A stretch of DNA of 52,113 nt from Azoarcus sp. (GTDB taxonomy: Bacteria; Pseudomonadota; Gammaproteobacteria; Burkholderiales; Rhodocyclaceae), in the NCBI GenBank assembly GCA_030656215.1, contig JAUSOD010000034.1, positions 1 through 52,113 on the forward strand. Reading direction: 5' to 3'. The notes under the pieces were generated by a model that saw nothing but the letters and a program-made list of their open reading frames with translations, searched no databases and had not been told where the DNA came from. Both the position numbers and the translations under genes were made by a program. Shown piece after piece: positions 1-8,410 of this stretch (the first letter of the stretch is position 1; each line of letters opens with the position of its first letter).

Positions 1-30
1 TGGCGCAGGCGGACTCAAGGAGACCCGACG

Positions 31-246
31 CTACTTCGCGGCTTGTGCCTTCCACGCAGCGGCAACCCTGTCCTGCGCCGCAGCGAGCTGATCTGCGGCG
101 ACCTTGGCGCTCTCCGCGGCCTTGATTTTGGCTTCGGCCGCCTTGGCCTGCGCCTCCTCGGACGGCGGTGGAAGTTTGGCCGACACACTCCCCGCACCCA
201 AGCCGAGACTCAGCGCCAGCAATGCAATACGAAACATGGATTTCAT
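31..246 (-). CDS. Small alanine/lysine-rich periplasmic protein at the end of the formate dehydrogenase operon
   Basis: This 71-residue protein has a clear Sec signal peptide (residues 1 to about 23, ending SVSA) followed by a mature part made almost wholly of Ala, Lys, Glu and Gln, which should form a single helix or coiled coil. It has no Cys and no recognisable enzyme motif. Its ATG overlaps the stop of the cytochrome b gene in an ATGA junction (243-246), so it is translationally coupled to the formate dehydrogenase gamma subunit. I know no function for it. Its position suggests a periplasmic accessory of the dehydrogenase, but that is inference. Confidence 0.7.
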   Translation of the reverse strand: MKSMFRIALLALSLGLGAGSVSAKLPPPSEEAQAKAAEAKIKAAESAKVAADQLAAAQDRVAAAWKAQAAK

Positions 247-1277
247 GAACGTGCTCCTGTAACCGAATCCTGCGGATGGCCCGACTTGCCGGCCTTGACG
301 TCGTGGTACCAGAACTCGTGGTGCTCCTTCGCCCAGGTCTCATCCACATAGCCGGTCTTCATCGACTGGTAGGCACCCTCGACCCCCACCGTGCCCATGT
401 AGATATGCCCGAATGCGAGCGTCAGCAGCACGATCCCGCTCACCCCGTGGATGATGTTCGCGAGCTGCATGTCGGCACGGGTCCAGCCATAGTTGGGGAA
501 ATCCATCACCAGGCCGGAGACCGCCACGGTCAGACCGAGGAAGGTCACCCCGAGCCAGAACCAGGTTTTCTCGCCGAAGTTGAAGCGGCTCGACGGCACG
601 TGATCGCCCCCCAGCAAACCGCCGGCACGCTTGATCCAGATCGCGTCGCAGGCCTGCCAGACGTTGTCGCGCAGGAATGAGATGATCATCAGCACCACGA
701 ACAGCGCAAACACCGGCCCGACATAGTTGTGCACCAGCTTGCCGATCGTCAGCAGCCAGGCGAGAAAGCCGGGGCCGAAGATCGGTGCCAGCACGTGCTT
801 GCCGAACAGCATGGCGAGGCCGGTGGCCGCCAGCACCAGGAAGGTGAGTGCGGTGCCCCAGTGGATGAAGCGCTCGTAGGGCGCAAAGCGGCGCATCTTG
901 CGTCCGGTGGGCTTGTCGTGCAGCTTCATCGTGCCCTTCACCAGCCAGAACAGCAGGATCAGCGACGGAACGATGATCAGCAGCCAGCCACCATACTGGG
1001 TGATCGGGCCGTTACGCCACTGGCGCCAGGTGTTGCCTTCGCTCTGGATCAGGACGCCGGCTTCCGGCCCCCGCGCCAGGGTGAAGTGCTCCTGCCCCGA
1101 GCGGACCTCGCGCCACACCGGCGCATTGTTGAGCGGCTGCGACTGCTGGCGGACGACCTGCTCGGTGGCGGCCTCGCCCGCCGCGTGTGCCGGGGAGAAG
1201 GCCGCGAACAGCGCCATCATCCAGCACACCAGGGCCAGCCGCAGCACCGCGCCGCGTTGCCTGAAGACTGTCTTCAT
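243..1277 (-). CDS. fdhC: Formate dehydrogenase gamma subunit, membrane cytochrome b556
   Basis: The 344-residue protein is the quinone-reducing membrane anchor of a respiratory formate dehydrogenase. It has a signal peptide (to about residue 32, ending AHA), a periplasmic stretch, a first membrane segment (GGWLLIIVPSLILLFWLV), and then the four-helix di-heme b core. Candidate heme histidines sit in RFIHWGTALTF, LVHNYVGP, NIIHGVSG and FGHIYMG. The start at 1277 is chosen because GAGGAG lies 8 bases upstream, whereas the open frame runs back to 1325 without a ribosome site. It follows the lipoprotein gene by 10 bases and overlaps the small downstream gene by 4. Electrons from FdhB are expected to pass through its hemes to the quinone pool. 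Confidence 0.93.
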   Translation of the reverse strand: MKTVFRQRGAVLRLALVCWMMALFAAFSPAHAAGEAATEQVVRQQSQPLNNAPVWREVRSGQEHFTLARGPEAGVLIQSEGNTWRQWRNGPITQYGGWLLIIVPSLILLFWLVKGTMKLHDKPTGRKMRRFAPYERFIHWGTALTFLVLAATGLAMLFGKHVLAPIFGPGFLAWLLTIGKLVHNYVGPVFALFVVLMIISFLRDNVWQACDAIWIKRAGGLLGGDHVPSSRFNFGEKTWFWLGVTFLGLTVAVSGLVMDFPNYGWTRADMQLANIIHGVSGIVLLTLAFGHIYMGTVGVEGAYQSMKTGYVDETWAKEHHEFWYHDVKAGKSGHPQDSVTGARS

Positions 1278-1287
1278 GGCGAGCTCC

Positions 1288-1515
1288 TCACGGAATACGG
1301 TTGTATTCATGCTGTCCACGGGCACGCTGCTTCATCGCATGCTCCCAGGCCGCCTTGTCACCCTTGAACACCGGACTGTCCCACGGCTGGCTGTCGGCCT
1401 TGCCCTGGTACTTGCCCTGCTCGTAGGTGGTGACTTGCGGCGACTCGCTGCAGGCGGACAGCCCTGCAAGCAGCGCGGCCGCAGCCAGCATCGACATCAG
1501 ACGTGGTGCGTTCAT
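1288..1515 (-). CDS. Small lipoprotein inside the formate dehydrogenase operon
   Basis: This 75-residue protein begins with a lipoprotein signal peptide whose lipobox is LSAC, with the lipidated Cys at residue 21. The mature part is about 54 residues, hydrophilic, with Gln, Lys and Trp (QPWDSPVF, AAWEHAMKQR). Its ATG overlaps the fdhB stop as ATGA (1512-1515), and fdhC starts 10 bases further on. It is shorter than most pipelines like to keep, but the coupling, the lipobox and the GC3-rich codons make it real. The function is unknown; it may tether or stabilise the periplasmic dehydrogenase at the membrane (inference). Confidence 0.8.
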   Translation of the reverse strand: MNAPRLMSMLAAAALLAGLSACSESPQVTTYEQGKYQGKADSQPWDSPVFKGDKAAWEHAMKQRARGQHEYNRIP

Positions 1516-2120
1516 TGCGCGCCCTCCTTCTGTTCGGCGCCATAGGCCGTCATCCAGCCCCAGGCTTCCAGCCCCTTGCCCCGGCGCAGCACGCGGTCGC
1601 GGAAGATGTCGGACACGGTGGACGAATCGCCCGCCAGCAGCGCCTTGGTCGAGCACATCTCGGCGCAGGCCGGCAGCTTGCCTTCGGCCAGTCGATTGGA
1701 GCCGTACTTGGCGAACTCTTCCTTCGAGCCGGTTTCTTCCGGGCCACCGGCACAGAAGGTGCATTTGTCCATCTTGCCCCGATCGCCGAAGGCCGCCGGG
1801 CCGTTGGGGAACTGCGGCGCGCCGAACGGACAGGCGAAGAAGCAGTAGCCGCAGCCGATGCACATGTCCTTGTCGTGGAGGACCACACCTTCTTCGGTCT
1901 TGTAGAAGCAGTTGGTCGGGCATACCGCCATGCACGGCGCGTCCGAACAGTGCATGCACGCGACCGAGAGCGAGCGCTCGCCGGGCACACCGTCGTTCAT
2001 CGTCACCACACGGCGTCGATTGACCCCCCAGGGCACTTCGTTCTCGTTCTTGCAGGCGGTGACACAGCCGTTGCACTCGATGCAGCGTTCGGCGTCACAC
2101 AGGAATTTCATGCGTCCCAT
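1512..2120 (-). CDS. fdhB: Formate dehydrogenase beta subunit, four [4Fe-4S] ferredoxin-like (FDH3 type)
   Basis: The 202-residue electron-transfer subunit takes electrons from FdhA and hands them to the cytochrome b FdhC. Cysteine clusters are visible in order: CIECNGCVTAC (near residue 13), CMHCSDAPCMAVC (near 55), CIGCGYCFFAC (near 87), and a final group spread over CTFC and CAEMC. This is the usual four-cluster arrangement of the FDH3/FdnH/HybA-like family. There is no signal peptide and no C-terminal membrane anchor (E. coli FdnH has one), so it would leave the cell as a passenger of the Tat-exported alpha subunit. It sits 16 bases after fdhA and overlaps the lipoprotein gene by 4 bases. 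Confidence 0.93.
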   Translation of the reverse strand: MGRMKFLCDAERCIECNGCVTACKNENEVPWGVNRRRVVTMNDGVPGERSLSVACMHCSDAPCMAVCPTNCFYKTEEGVVLHDKDMCIGCGYCFFACPFGAPQFPNGPAAFGDRGKMDKCTFCAGGPEETGSKEEFAKYGSNRLAEGKLPACAEMCSTKALLAGDSSTVSDIFRDRVLRRGKGLEAWGWMTAYGAEQKEGAQ

Positions 2121-2136
2121 ATTTTTCTCCTTCCCC

Positions 2137-5040
2137 TCAAGCCTTCATCACGCGGCACAGGGTGGTCTTGGTTTCCTGCATCATCGTCACCGAGTCATAG
2201 CCGTAGGTGGTCGCGGTATTGACCGCCTCGCCACGCACGATCGGCGCTGCGCCCTCAGGGTAGTGCTCGAGCATGTCCTTGCCCTGCCACCAGCCGGAGA
2301 AGTGGAAGGGCAGGAACACGGTGCCCGGGCCCACGCGTTGCGTGACCTGGGCGCGTACCTTGAGCCTGGCCTTGGTCGGCGATTCGACCCAGATGTAGTC
2401 GCCGTTGCGGAAACCGGCGTCGTTGGCGTCCTTCGGGTTCACCTCGGCAAACATCTCCTGCTGCAGTTCGGCAAGCCACGGGTTGGAGCGGGTTTCCTCG
2501 CCGCCGCCCTCGTACTCGACCAGGCGCCCCGAGGTCATCACCAGAGGGTATTCCTTGGAGATGTTCTTGACCTTGTCCTGCAGCGACTTGTACAGCGTGG
2601 GCAGGCGCCAGAAGGCCATCTTGTCGTCGTGGGTCGGGTACTTCTCGACCAGATCCGGGCGCGGCGAATAGATCGGCTCGCGGTGCAGCGGCACCGGATC
2701 GGGGAAGTTCCACACCAGCGCACGCGCCTTGGCGTTGCCGAAGGGGTGGCAGCCGTGGACCTTCATGACCACGCGCTGGATGCCGCCGGAGAGGTCGGTC
2801 TTCCAGTTCTTGCCCTCGGCCAGCACCTTCTCGGCGTCGGTCAGGTCATCCCACCAGCCCAGCTTCTTCAGCAGCACATGGTCGAACTCGGGGTAACCCA
2901 TCTGCAGATCGGCACCCTTGGAGGCCGAACCATCCTCGGCCAGCAGCGACACGCCGTCGCGCTCGACCCCGAAGTTGGCGCGGAAGTTGCCACCGCCGTC
3001 CATCACATGCTTGGAGGTGTCGTACAGATTGGGCGTACCCGGGTGCTTCATCTCCGGCGTGCCGAAGCACGGCCACGGCAGGCCGAAGTAATCGCCGTCG
3101 CACGGGCCGCCCACCGCCTTCAGCGTTTTCACGTCGAAGGTGTGCATGTTCTTCATGTGCAGCTTCAGGCGCTCGGGCGACTGGCCGGTGTAACCGATGG
3201 TCCAGGTGCCGCGATTGATCTCGCGCAGGATGTCCTCGATGTCGGGTTCGTCCCAGCCCTGCTTGTCCTTGGTCAGCTTGACGTTCTTCACCAGCTCGTC
3301 AGCCCAGCCGAACTTCTTGGCAAAGGCATACATGATGGTGTGATCGGGCTTGGACTCGAACAGCGGCTCGATGACCTTCTCGCGCCATTGCAGCGAGCGG
3401 TTGGACGCGGTACATGAACCCTCGGTCTCGAATTGGGTGGCGGCGGGCAGCAGATAGACGCCGTCCTTGCGGACCATCGCCGCCATCGCCGCGGTGGCCG
3501 ACGGATAGGGGTCGATCACCACCAGAGTGTCGAGCTTCTTCATCGCCTCGACCATCTCCGCACCGCGGGTCTGCGAGTTGGGTGCATGGCCCCAGTAGAC
3601 CACCGCGCGCAGGTTGGAATCCTGGTCGATCAGTTCGTTGTTCTCGAGCACGCCGTCGATCCAGCGCGACACGGTGATGCCCGACTTGGTCATCATCGCT
3701 TCGGACGCGTAGCGGCCCTTGATCCACTCGTAATCGACCCCCCACACCGTCGCCCAGTGCTTCCACGAACCGGCGGCGAGGCCGTAGTAGCCGGGCAGCG
3801 AATCCGGATTGGGGCCGACGTCGGTCGCGCCCTGCACGTTGTCGTGGCCGCGGAAGATGTTGGTGCCGCCACCCGACACACCGACGTTGCCCAGCACCAG
3901 TTGCAGGATGCACATTGCGCGCACGTTGGCGTTGCCCACGGTGTGCTGGGTCTGGCCCATGCACCACACCACGGTAGAAGGGCGGTTCAAGGCCAGGGTC
4001 TGGGCGACCTTGAACACCTGCTCCTCGGCAATGCCGGTGACCTCGGTGACCTTGTCCGGGGTCCATTTCATGATCTCTTCGCGCACCTTCTCGAGGCCAT
4101 AGACACGGTCGTTGATGTATTGCTTGTCTTCCCAACCGTTATTGAAGATGTGATACAGCATGCCCCAGATGAAGGGGATGTCGGTACCCGAACGGATGCG
4201 CACGTAGGTGTCGGCCTTGGCCGCGGTGCGGGTGAAGCGCGGGTCCACCACGACCAGCTTGCAGCCATTCTCCTTGGCATGGAGCACGTGCAGCATCGAC
4301 ACCGGGTGCGCCTCGGCGGCGTTCGAGCCGATGAACAGCGCCGCCTTCGCGTTCTGCATGTCGTTGTAGGAGTTGGTCATCGCACCATAGCCCCAGGTGT
4401 TCGCAACGCCCGCCACCGTGGTCGAGTGGCAGATGCGCGCCTGGTGGTCGCAGTTGTTGGTACCCCAGAAGGACACGAACTTGCGCAGCAGATAGGCCTG
4501 CTCGTTGTTGTGCTTGGAGGAGCCGATCCAGTAGGTCGCATCCGGGCCGCTTTCCTCGCGGATCTTCAGCAGACGATCGCCGACCTCGTTGATCGCCTGC
4601 TCCCAAGAGATCTTCTGGTACTTGCCATCGACCAGCTTCATCGGGTACTTCAGGCGATGCTCGCCATGGCCGTGCTCGCGCACCGAGGCGCCCTTGGCGC
4701 AATGCGCACCGAGGTTGATCGGCGAATCGAACACCGGCTCCTGGCGCACCCACACGCCGTTCTTCACCACCGCATCGACGGCACAGCCGACCGAGCAGTG
4801 GGTACACACCGTGCGCTTCATTTCCTCACCGCCGGCCAGGCGGTTGTCCGCGGCGGTGGCCGCCTCAGCGCTGCCGATCAGCTTATACGGCATCTGGATG
4901 GCGATCGCCCCCGCGCCCATACCCAGACCGGAATGCTTCAGGAACGCCCGGCGGTCCATGGTCTGCCCGACGCTGCGGGCGGCAGCGCCACGCAGGCGGC
5001 GACCGGCACCGGTCGCGACTGCACTTTTCTTGGTCAACAT
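2137..5040 (-). CDS. fdhA: Formate dehydrogenase catalytic (alpha) subunit, Mo/W-bis-MGD, cysteine type
   Basis: The 967-residue catalytic subunit oxidises formate to CO2 at a Mo- or W-bis(pyranopterin) centre in the periplasm. A Tat motif (DRRAFLKHSG, near residue 29) marks the signal peptide. The N-terminal [4Fe-4S] site is C79, C82, C86 and C114. The metal ligand is Cys204 in ARICHSTTVAG followed by His205, where E. coli FdnG has selenocysteine, so no SECIS element is needed. The C-terminal molydopterin dinucleotide-binding domain is present (SGRLVEYEGGGEETRSNPWL near residue 840). The start at 5040 has AGGAG upstream; the open frame extends to 5106 over the preceding gene. It lies 13 bases after the Tat peptide gene and is followed by fdhB. 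Whether Mo or W is used cannot be read from the sequence. Confidence 0.95.
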   Translation of the reverse strand: MLTKKSAVATGAGRRLRGAAARSVGQTMDRRAFLKHSGLGMGAGAIAIQMPYKLIGSAEAATAADNRLAGGEEMKRTVCTHCSVGCAVDAVVKNGVWVRQEPVFDSPINLGAHCAKGASVREHGHGEHRLKYPMKLVDGKYQKISWEQAINEVGDRLLKIREESGPDATYWIGSSKHNNEQAYLLRKFVSFWGTNNCDHQARICHSTTVAGVANTWGYGAMTNSYNDMQNAKAALFIGSNAAEAHPVSMLHVLHAKENGCKLVVVDPRFTRTAAKADTYVRIRSGTDIPFIWGMLYHIFNNGWEDKQYINDRVYGLEKVREEIMKWTPDKVTEVTGIAEEQVFKVAQTLALNRPSTVVWCMGQTQHTVGNANVRAMCILQLVLGNVGVSGGGTNIFRGHDNVQGATDVGPNPDSLPGYYGLAAGSWKHWATVWGVDYEWIKGRYASEAMMTKSGITVSRWIDGVLENNELIDQDSNLRAVVYWGHAPNSQTRGAEMVEAMKKLDTLVVIDPYPSATAAMAAMVRKDGVYLLPAATQFETEGSCTASNRSLQWREKVIEPLFESKPDHTIMYAFAKKFGWADELVKNVKLTKDKQGWDEPDIEDILREINRGTWTIGYTGQSPERLKLHMKNMHTFDVKTLKAVGGPCDGDYFGLPWPCFGTPEMKHPGTPNLYDTSKHVMDGGGNFRANFGVERDGVSLLAEDGSASKGADLQMGYPEFDHVLLKKLGWWDDLTDAEKVLAEGKNWKTDLSGGIQRVVMKVHGCHPFGNAKARALVWNFPDPVPLHREPIYSPRPDLVEKYPTHDDKMAFWRLPTLYKSLQDKVKNISKEYPLVMTSGRLVEYEGGGEETRSNPWLAELQQEMFAEVNPKDANDAGFRNGDYIWVESPTKARLKVRAQVTQRVGPGTVFLPFHFSGWWQGKDMLEHYPEGAAPIVRGEAVNTATTYGYDSVTMMQETKTTLCRVMKA

Positions 5041-5053
5041 CGTTCGCGCTCCT

Positions 5054-5260
5054 TCAGATGCGTGCGGTACGGTAGTAATTGCGCATGTGTTCGCTGGTGT
5101 CGGCACGCTCGCCCGACGCCACCGCCTTGGCCGCCTGCTCCACCGCTGGCACGCCAGCGCCTGCCGTCACTGCGGCCACTGCGGCGGCACCGGCCGCACC
5201 ACTCGCCCCCAGCGACAGCAGGAAATGCCGCCGCGACAGCTTCGTCTTGTTTTCGCTCAT
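5054..5260 (-). CDS. Formate dehydrogenase region Tat-target small protein
   Basis: This 68-residue protein is little more than a Tat signal peptide (SRRHFLLSLG near residue 9, then an Ala/Gly-rich hydrophobic core) with a short tail ending SEHMRNYYRTARI. It matches the small family known as the formate dehydrogenase region Tat target (TIGR02811), which is found directly before fdhA in many beta- and gamma-proteobacteria. Its role is not established in what I know; a structural or assembly role is assumed from its constant position. It is 13 bases upstream of fdhA. Confidence 0.85.
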   Translation of the reverse strand: MSENKTKLSRRHFLLSLGASGAAGAAAVAAVTAGAGVPAVEQAAKAVASGERADTSEHMRNYYRTARI

Positions 5261-5320
5261 CCTCGCTCTCCCCTCAATTGAACAGACCCCACACCGGCAA
5301 AGGCGTGATCTGACCTGCGG

Positions 5321-5364
5321 TCACACCCGCCCTTACACCCGCTGTCACACCCGCTGGTCACACC
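5321..5364. repeat. Short direct-repeat tract after the torD-like gene
   Basis: The motif TCACACCCGC occurs at 5321-5330, as TTACACCCGC at 5333-5342, again exactly at 5345-5354, and as a partial TCACACC from 5358. The spacing is 12, 12 and 13 bases. It fills the gap between the TorD-like gene and the Tat peptide gene and touches the stop codon of the former. It is probably slippage-derived; a protein-binding role is possible but unsupported. Confidence 0.6.
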
Positions 5365-5993
5365 ATATCGAACGCCTGGCGCTCGATATCGAAAAAGGCC
5401 CGCAGCAGACTGCCGACCCGTACATAGAAATTCGCGGCCGGCACCGCATCGATGGCCGTGACCAGATCGCCGTACCAGGGCGCCAGATGGCGGCTGAAGA
5501 AGCGCCGCTGACGTTCCAGCCCGGCATCGTCCGGCCCGGTCACCACCAGATGACGCATCACTTCGGCCAACGCCGCGATATGGTCTTCGGTCTCGGCCAC
5601 CCCCTCACGCCGACCGAGGCCAAGTTCGGCGAGATCTGCGCGCAGATCGGCGAGTGGCTCCTCCTGCAGGAAGCCGGTGAGAAACCACGAGCCGTTGAGC
5701 ATCACCTGGGCGCGGCCGACGCCAAGGAACAAATCGGCATACTCCGCCGCCACTGCGTCCGCCGTGGTGCTTGCCGCCACCGCGCCCAGCGCGGCCCAGG
5801 CCCGGGCAAAGGCGTTGTCGCCGAAGCCAAGCATCCGGCTGTGCTGCTCCAGCGCCTCGAGCAGCACCGCGTCCGGGGCCGCAAAGTAGAGCCGCGCGAG
5901 CAGCGCATAGTGGTCGGCACGGGCGCGATCCTCTTCCGCGACGGTGGGCACGGATTGAAGGCTTCGAACATCGGCGCTCATTGGTGCGTTCAT
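5358..5993 (-). CDS. TorD/DmsD-family molybdoenzyme chaperone
   Basis: The 211-residue, mostly helical, cytoplasmic protein fits the TorD/NarJ-like chaperones that bind Tat signal peptides and hold the apo-enzyme until the Mo or W cofactor is inserted. Family marks are YALLARLYFAAPD near residue 30, MLNGSWFLTGFLQEEPL near residue 98, the ETEDHIAALAEVMRHLV helix containing the typical E-x-x-D-H, and FYVRVGSLLRAFFDIE at the end. Its ATG overlaps the stop of the preceding Fe-S protein gene as ATGA (5990-5993). Given its place it should serve FdhA. Confidence 0.85.
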   Translation of the reverse strand: MNAPMSADVRSLQSVPTVAEEDRARADHYALLARLYFAAPDAVLLEALEQHSRMLGFGDNAFARAWAALGAVAASTTADAVAAEYADLFLGVGRAQVMLNGSWFLTGFLQEEPLADLRADLAELGLGRREGVAETEDHIAALAEVMRHLVVTGPDDAGLERQRRFFSRHLAPWYGDLVTAIDAVPAANFYVRVGSLLRAFFDIERQAFDMV

Positions 5994-8107
5994 TCGGTCA
6001 TGTCCCATGCCTTGAGGCTGTTCTCGGTCTTCATCAGGTCCAGCACGCGGCAATCCGCGCACATGCGCAGCCGGGCCAGCTGGGCCTCGGAGGCAAACAT
6101 CGAGTGTCCGGTGAGGCGCGCGATCATCGATTCGATCAGCGGCGAGGCGCCCATCGCCGTGCCGCAGCTGACGCAGTGAAAGGTATCCGCCTCACGCAGC
6201 GTGCGTGCGCTGCGCGCCTGGTCGCCGAACAGCAGGCGCGGTTCGAGGCTGAGCGCAGACTCCGGACAGGAATTCACGCACAGGCCGCATTGCACGCAGT
6301 TGCGCTCGATGAAGTCGAGCCGGAAGGAATCGGTCGAAGCGCGCAAGGCGCCCGCCGGACAGGCGCCGGTGCAGGCCATGCACAAGGTGCACACATCGGC
6401 GGCGATGACCTGGCCGAAGGGGGCGCCGGCCTTGAGGGCAACCACTGCCGGCACGCCGGCCGCCGAGCGCGCCGCTGGCGCCTGTGCGACCAGATGACGT
6501 AGCGCCAGATCGAGGGTTTCACGCTTTTTGGGCAGCAGGTGAAAGCTCGCCGGCGTCGTCACCGCGGCACACGGTGTCCACGCCCACAGCGCGCGCTCCA
6601 GCTTGTGCCAGTCGTCGGCGTCGCTCGCATCGACGATGCGCACCGGCTCGCTCCCCGCTTCGCCTCCATAGCCGAGCGCACCGAGGATGGCGAGCGCGTG
6701 CCCTGCCTGGGCCTGCAATGGGGTCGCATCGTGGGTGCCGGCGGTCAGCACCGCCACCTGACAGGCACCGAGCGCCAGCGCGCCGAGCATGACATCGAGC
6801 CCGATCGCGTCCGCACTCCAGACTTCGACCGGTATCACCCGCGCCGGCAGGCCACGCCCGCGCCGCGCCAGGCGTTCGACCAGCTTGCCGCCCGCCGCCG
6901 CCGAGTGGAACAGCACGCAGGCATCAGCCCCACCCGCGCGCCGATACTCGGTGAGCAGGGTTTTCAGCTGCAGGCCGAGGTCCGGAACGCGTGGATACTG
7001 GAAGGACAGCGCGCCCGACGGACACACCGTGCTGCAGGTGCCACAGCCCTTGCACAGCCACGGGTCGACCGCGATCACGTCGCCCGCCGAGCGGATCGCC
7101 TCGGTGGAACAGACCTCGATGCAGTTATTACAGCCGGTTTTTTTGGACTTGCTGTGCGCGCACAGCCCCGACTCGAAGGCGACGTAGCGCGGCTTCTCGA
7201 ACTCACCGACGAGTTCGCCCAGCGCCTGTACCGCCAGCGCCTGATCGAAGGGGTCGCGGCCCGGTGCGGCGTAACCATCGGGCAGTTCGACGCGCCGCAG
7301 CAGCGGCGTGCTCGACAGGTCGAGCACCAGATCGAAGGTTTCGCTGCGTGCCGTATCGCGCCGGGCGAAGTCGATCGCGCCGATCGCGCCACAGGCGGTC
7401 ACACAGGCGCCATGGCTGCGGCACTTGTCCGCATCGACCTGCAGATCGAAGCCGATCGCCCCTTCCGGACAGGCCTTTACACAGGCATTGCAGCGCACGC
7501 AGCGTTCAAGATCGATCGGGTTGTGCTGTTCCCACGCCAGCTCGAAGGCACCAAGGTGGCCCTTGAGCGACTGCGGATTTCCCGACCATACCGGGTAGGC
7601 GCTGTCGGCCGGCAGTTCGGCCTCGCCGGCACGGCTGCTCATGAGCACCGACACGTCGAAACTGGCAGCCAGACGTTCGGCCCAGCCCAGCGCTGCACCC
7701 GCTTCGCCGACGATGAGCAGCGCACGGCCGGCCGCCATTTGCACGCCCTCGACCGGCTCGACTTCGGGCAAGGTGCTTGCCGCGGCAATCAGCGCGGCCA
7801 TCTTGGGCGTGGCAGCAGATTGCTCCACCGACCAGCCCGCGGTTTCACGCAGGTTGAAGAAGCGGATGTGCTGGCCTGCATTGACGGAGTCGGCGACCTC
7901 GGAGAACAGCGCCGACTCCTGCGTACAGGAGACGGCAATATCGCATCCCGCCGCCAGGTCCGCCTCCAGGGTCGAGAGCTCGCGCCGACAGAGTTCATGG
8001 TGAACAGAAAGCTCGGCCACGCCTGCCAGTTCAGTCAGGCGACCAGCGTCGAGGTCGAAGGTGCGATTGCAATCGCAGAGACGAATCTGTTTGCTGCTGT
8101 TGCGCAT
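5990..8107 (-). CDS. Large multi-cluster 4Fe-4S protein, first gene of the formate dehydrogenase operon
   Basis: This 705-residue cytoplasmic protein carries at least six Fe-S motifs: C203-C206-C209-C213, C229-C235-C239, C326-C329-C333, C352-C355-C358-C362, C573-C576-C579-C583 and C604-C607-C610-C614. Two CxxC pairs follow near residues 645 and 683. Around residues 127-158 there is a possible Rossmann-like stretch (ALLIVGEAGAALGWAERLA). Residues 395-455 recall the MvhD/HdrA-tail domain, but only loosely. Proteins of this type are regularly annotated simply as 4Fe-4S binding proteins next to fdh genes. It is likely an electron-transfer or maturation factor for the dehydrogenase (inference). 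It leads the operon, about 60 bases behind a candidate sigma-54 promoter. Confidence 0.85.
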   Translation of the reverse strand: MRNSSKQIRLCDCNRTFDLDAGRLTELAGVAELSVHHELCRRELSTLEADLAAGCDIAVSCTQESALFSEVADSVNAGQHIRFFNLRETAGWSVEQSAATPKMAALIAAASTLPEVEPVEGVQMAAGRALLIVGEAGAALGWAERLAASFDVSVLMSSRAGEAELPADSAYPVWSGNPQSLKGHLGAFELAWEQHNPIDLERCVRCNACVKACPEGAIGFDLQVDADKCRSHGACVTACGAIGAIDFARRDTARSETFDLVLDLSSTPLLRRVELPDGYAAPGRDPFDQALAVQALGELVGEFEKPRYVAFESGLCAHSKSKKTGCNNCIEVCSTEAIRSAGDVIAVDPWLCKGCGTCSTVCPSGALSFQYPRVPDLGLQLKTLLTEYRRAGGADACVLFHSAAAGGKLVERLARRGRGLPARVIPVEVWSADAIGLDVMLGALALGACQVAVLTAGTHDATPLQAQAGHALAILGALGYGGEAGSEPVRIVDASDADDWHKLERALWAWTPCAAVTTPASFHLLPKKRETLDLALRHLVAQAPAARSAAGVPAVVALKAGAPFGQVIAADVCTLCMACTGACPAGALRASTDSFRLDFIERNCVQCGLCVNSCPESALSLEPRLLFGDQARSARTLREADTFHCVSCGTAMGASPLIESMIARLTGHSMFASEAQLARLRMCADCRVLDLMKTENSLKAWDMTE

Positions 8108-8180
8108 TGGGCCACATCCTTGAAGGTGTGACTCAGTAGCAGGCAGCGAGCCATCTATAAGACCGGAGAATCAACCGGAA

Positions 8181-8195
8181 GCAACCTCAAAGCCC
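8181..8195 (-). promoter_or_regulatory. Candidate sigma-54 promoter of the formate dehydrogenase operon
   Basis: Read on the minus strand the sequence is GGGCTTTGAGGTTGCT. It has GG at 8194-8193 (-24) and GC at 8182-8181 (-12) with exactly 10 bases between them, and keeps GGC and TTGCT of the consensus TGGCAC-N5-TTGCW. Transcription would begin near 8169, about 60 bases before the first ATG at 8107. The middle of the -24 box is degenerate, so this is a candidate only. Confidence 0.5.
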
Positions 8196-8221
8196 ACGGC
8201 AGGCGTTCACCGGATGGGCAG

Positions 8222-8259
8222 ATGAGACATATTGTCGCCATCAGGTCAATTTGTCTCAT
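8222..8259. promoter_or_regulatory. Long inverted repeat upstream of the formate dehydrogenase operon, likely activator site
   Basis: The left arm ATGAGACATATTG (8222-8234) and the right arm CAATTTGTCTCAT (8247-8259) are complementary at 12 of 13 positions, with a 12-base spacer. The centre lies about 45-50 bases upstream of the -24 element, which is a reasonable distance for a sigma-54 enhancer-binding protein. The binding protein is not known from this window. The remaining DNA from 8108 to 8410 holds no gene that I can see. Confidence 0.6.
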
Positions 8260-8410
8260 TAAGTTGCGATGCCGCAGTGCAACAGGCGGATATGCATTTC
8301 GTGATCTGTAAGGCAAAGGTGTCGGCCTGCTTCGGCACGCCTGCAGCAGCAAGGCCCGGATCGGCGTCAGACCCGCAGCCACGCGGGAAGGACATCGCCG
8401 AATGCCGTGC

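Noticed and set aside
1503-5313. Long plus-strand open frames (for example 1912-3417 and 3433-5313) across the formate dehydrogenase genes
   Set aside because: They are antisense shadows produced by strong GC3 bias, with Arg/His/Val-rich content and no family resemblance, while the minus strand carries clear fdhA and fdhB motifs.
5320-5364. A CRISPR-like array
   Set aside because: The repeats are only 10 bases with 2-3 base gaps, so there are no spacers.
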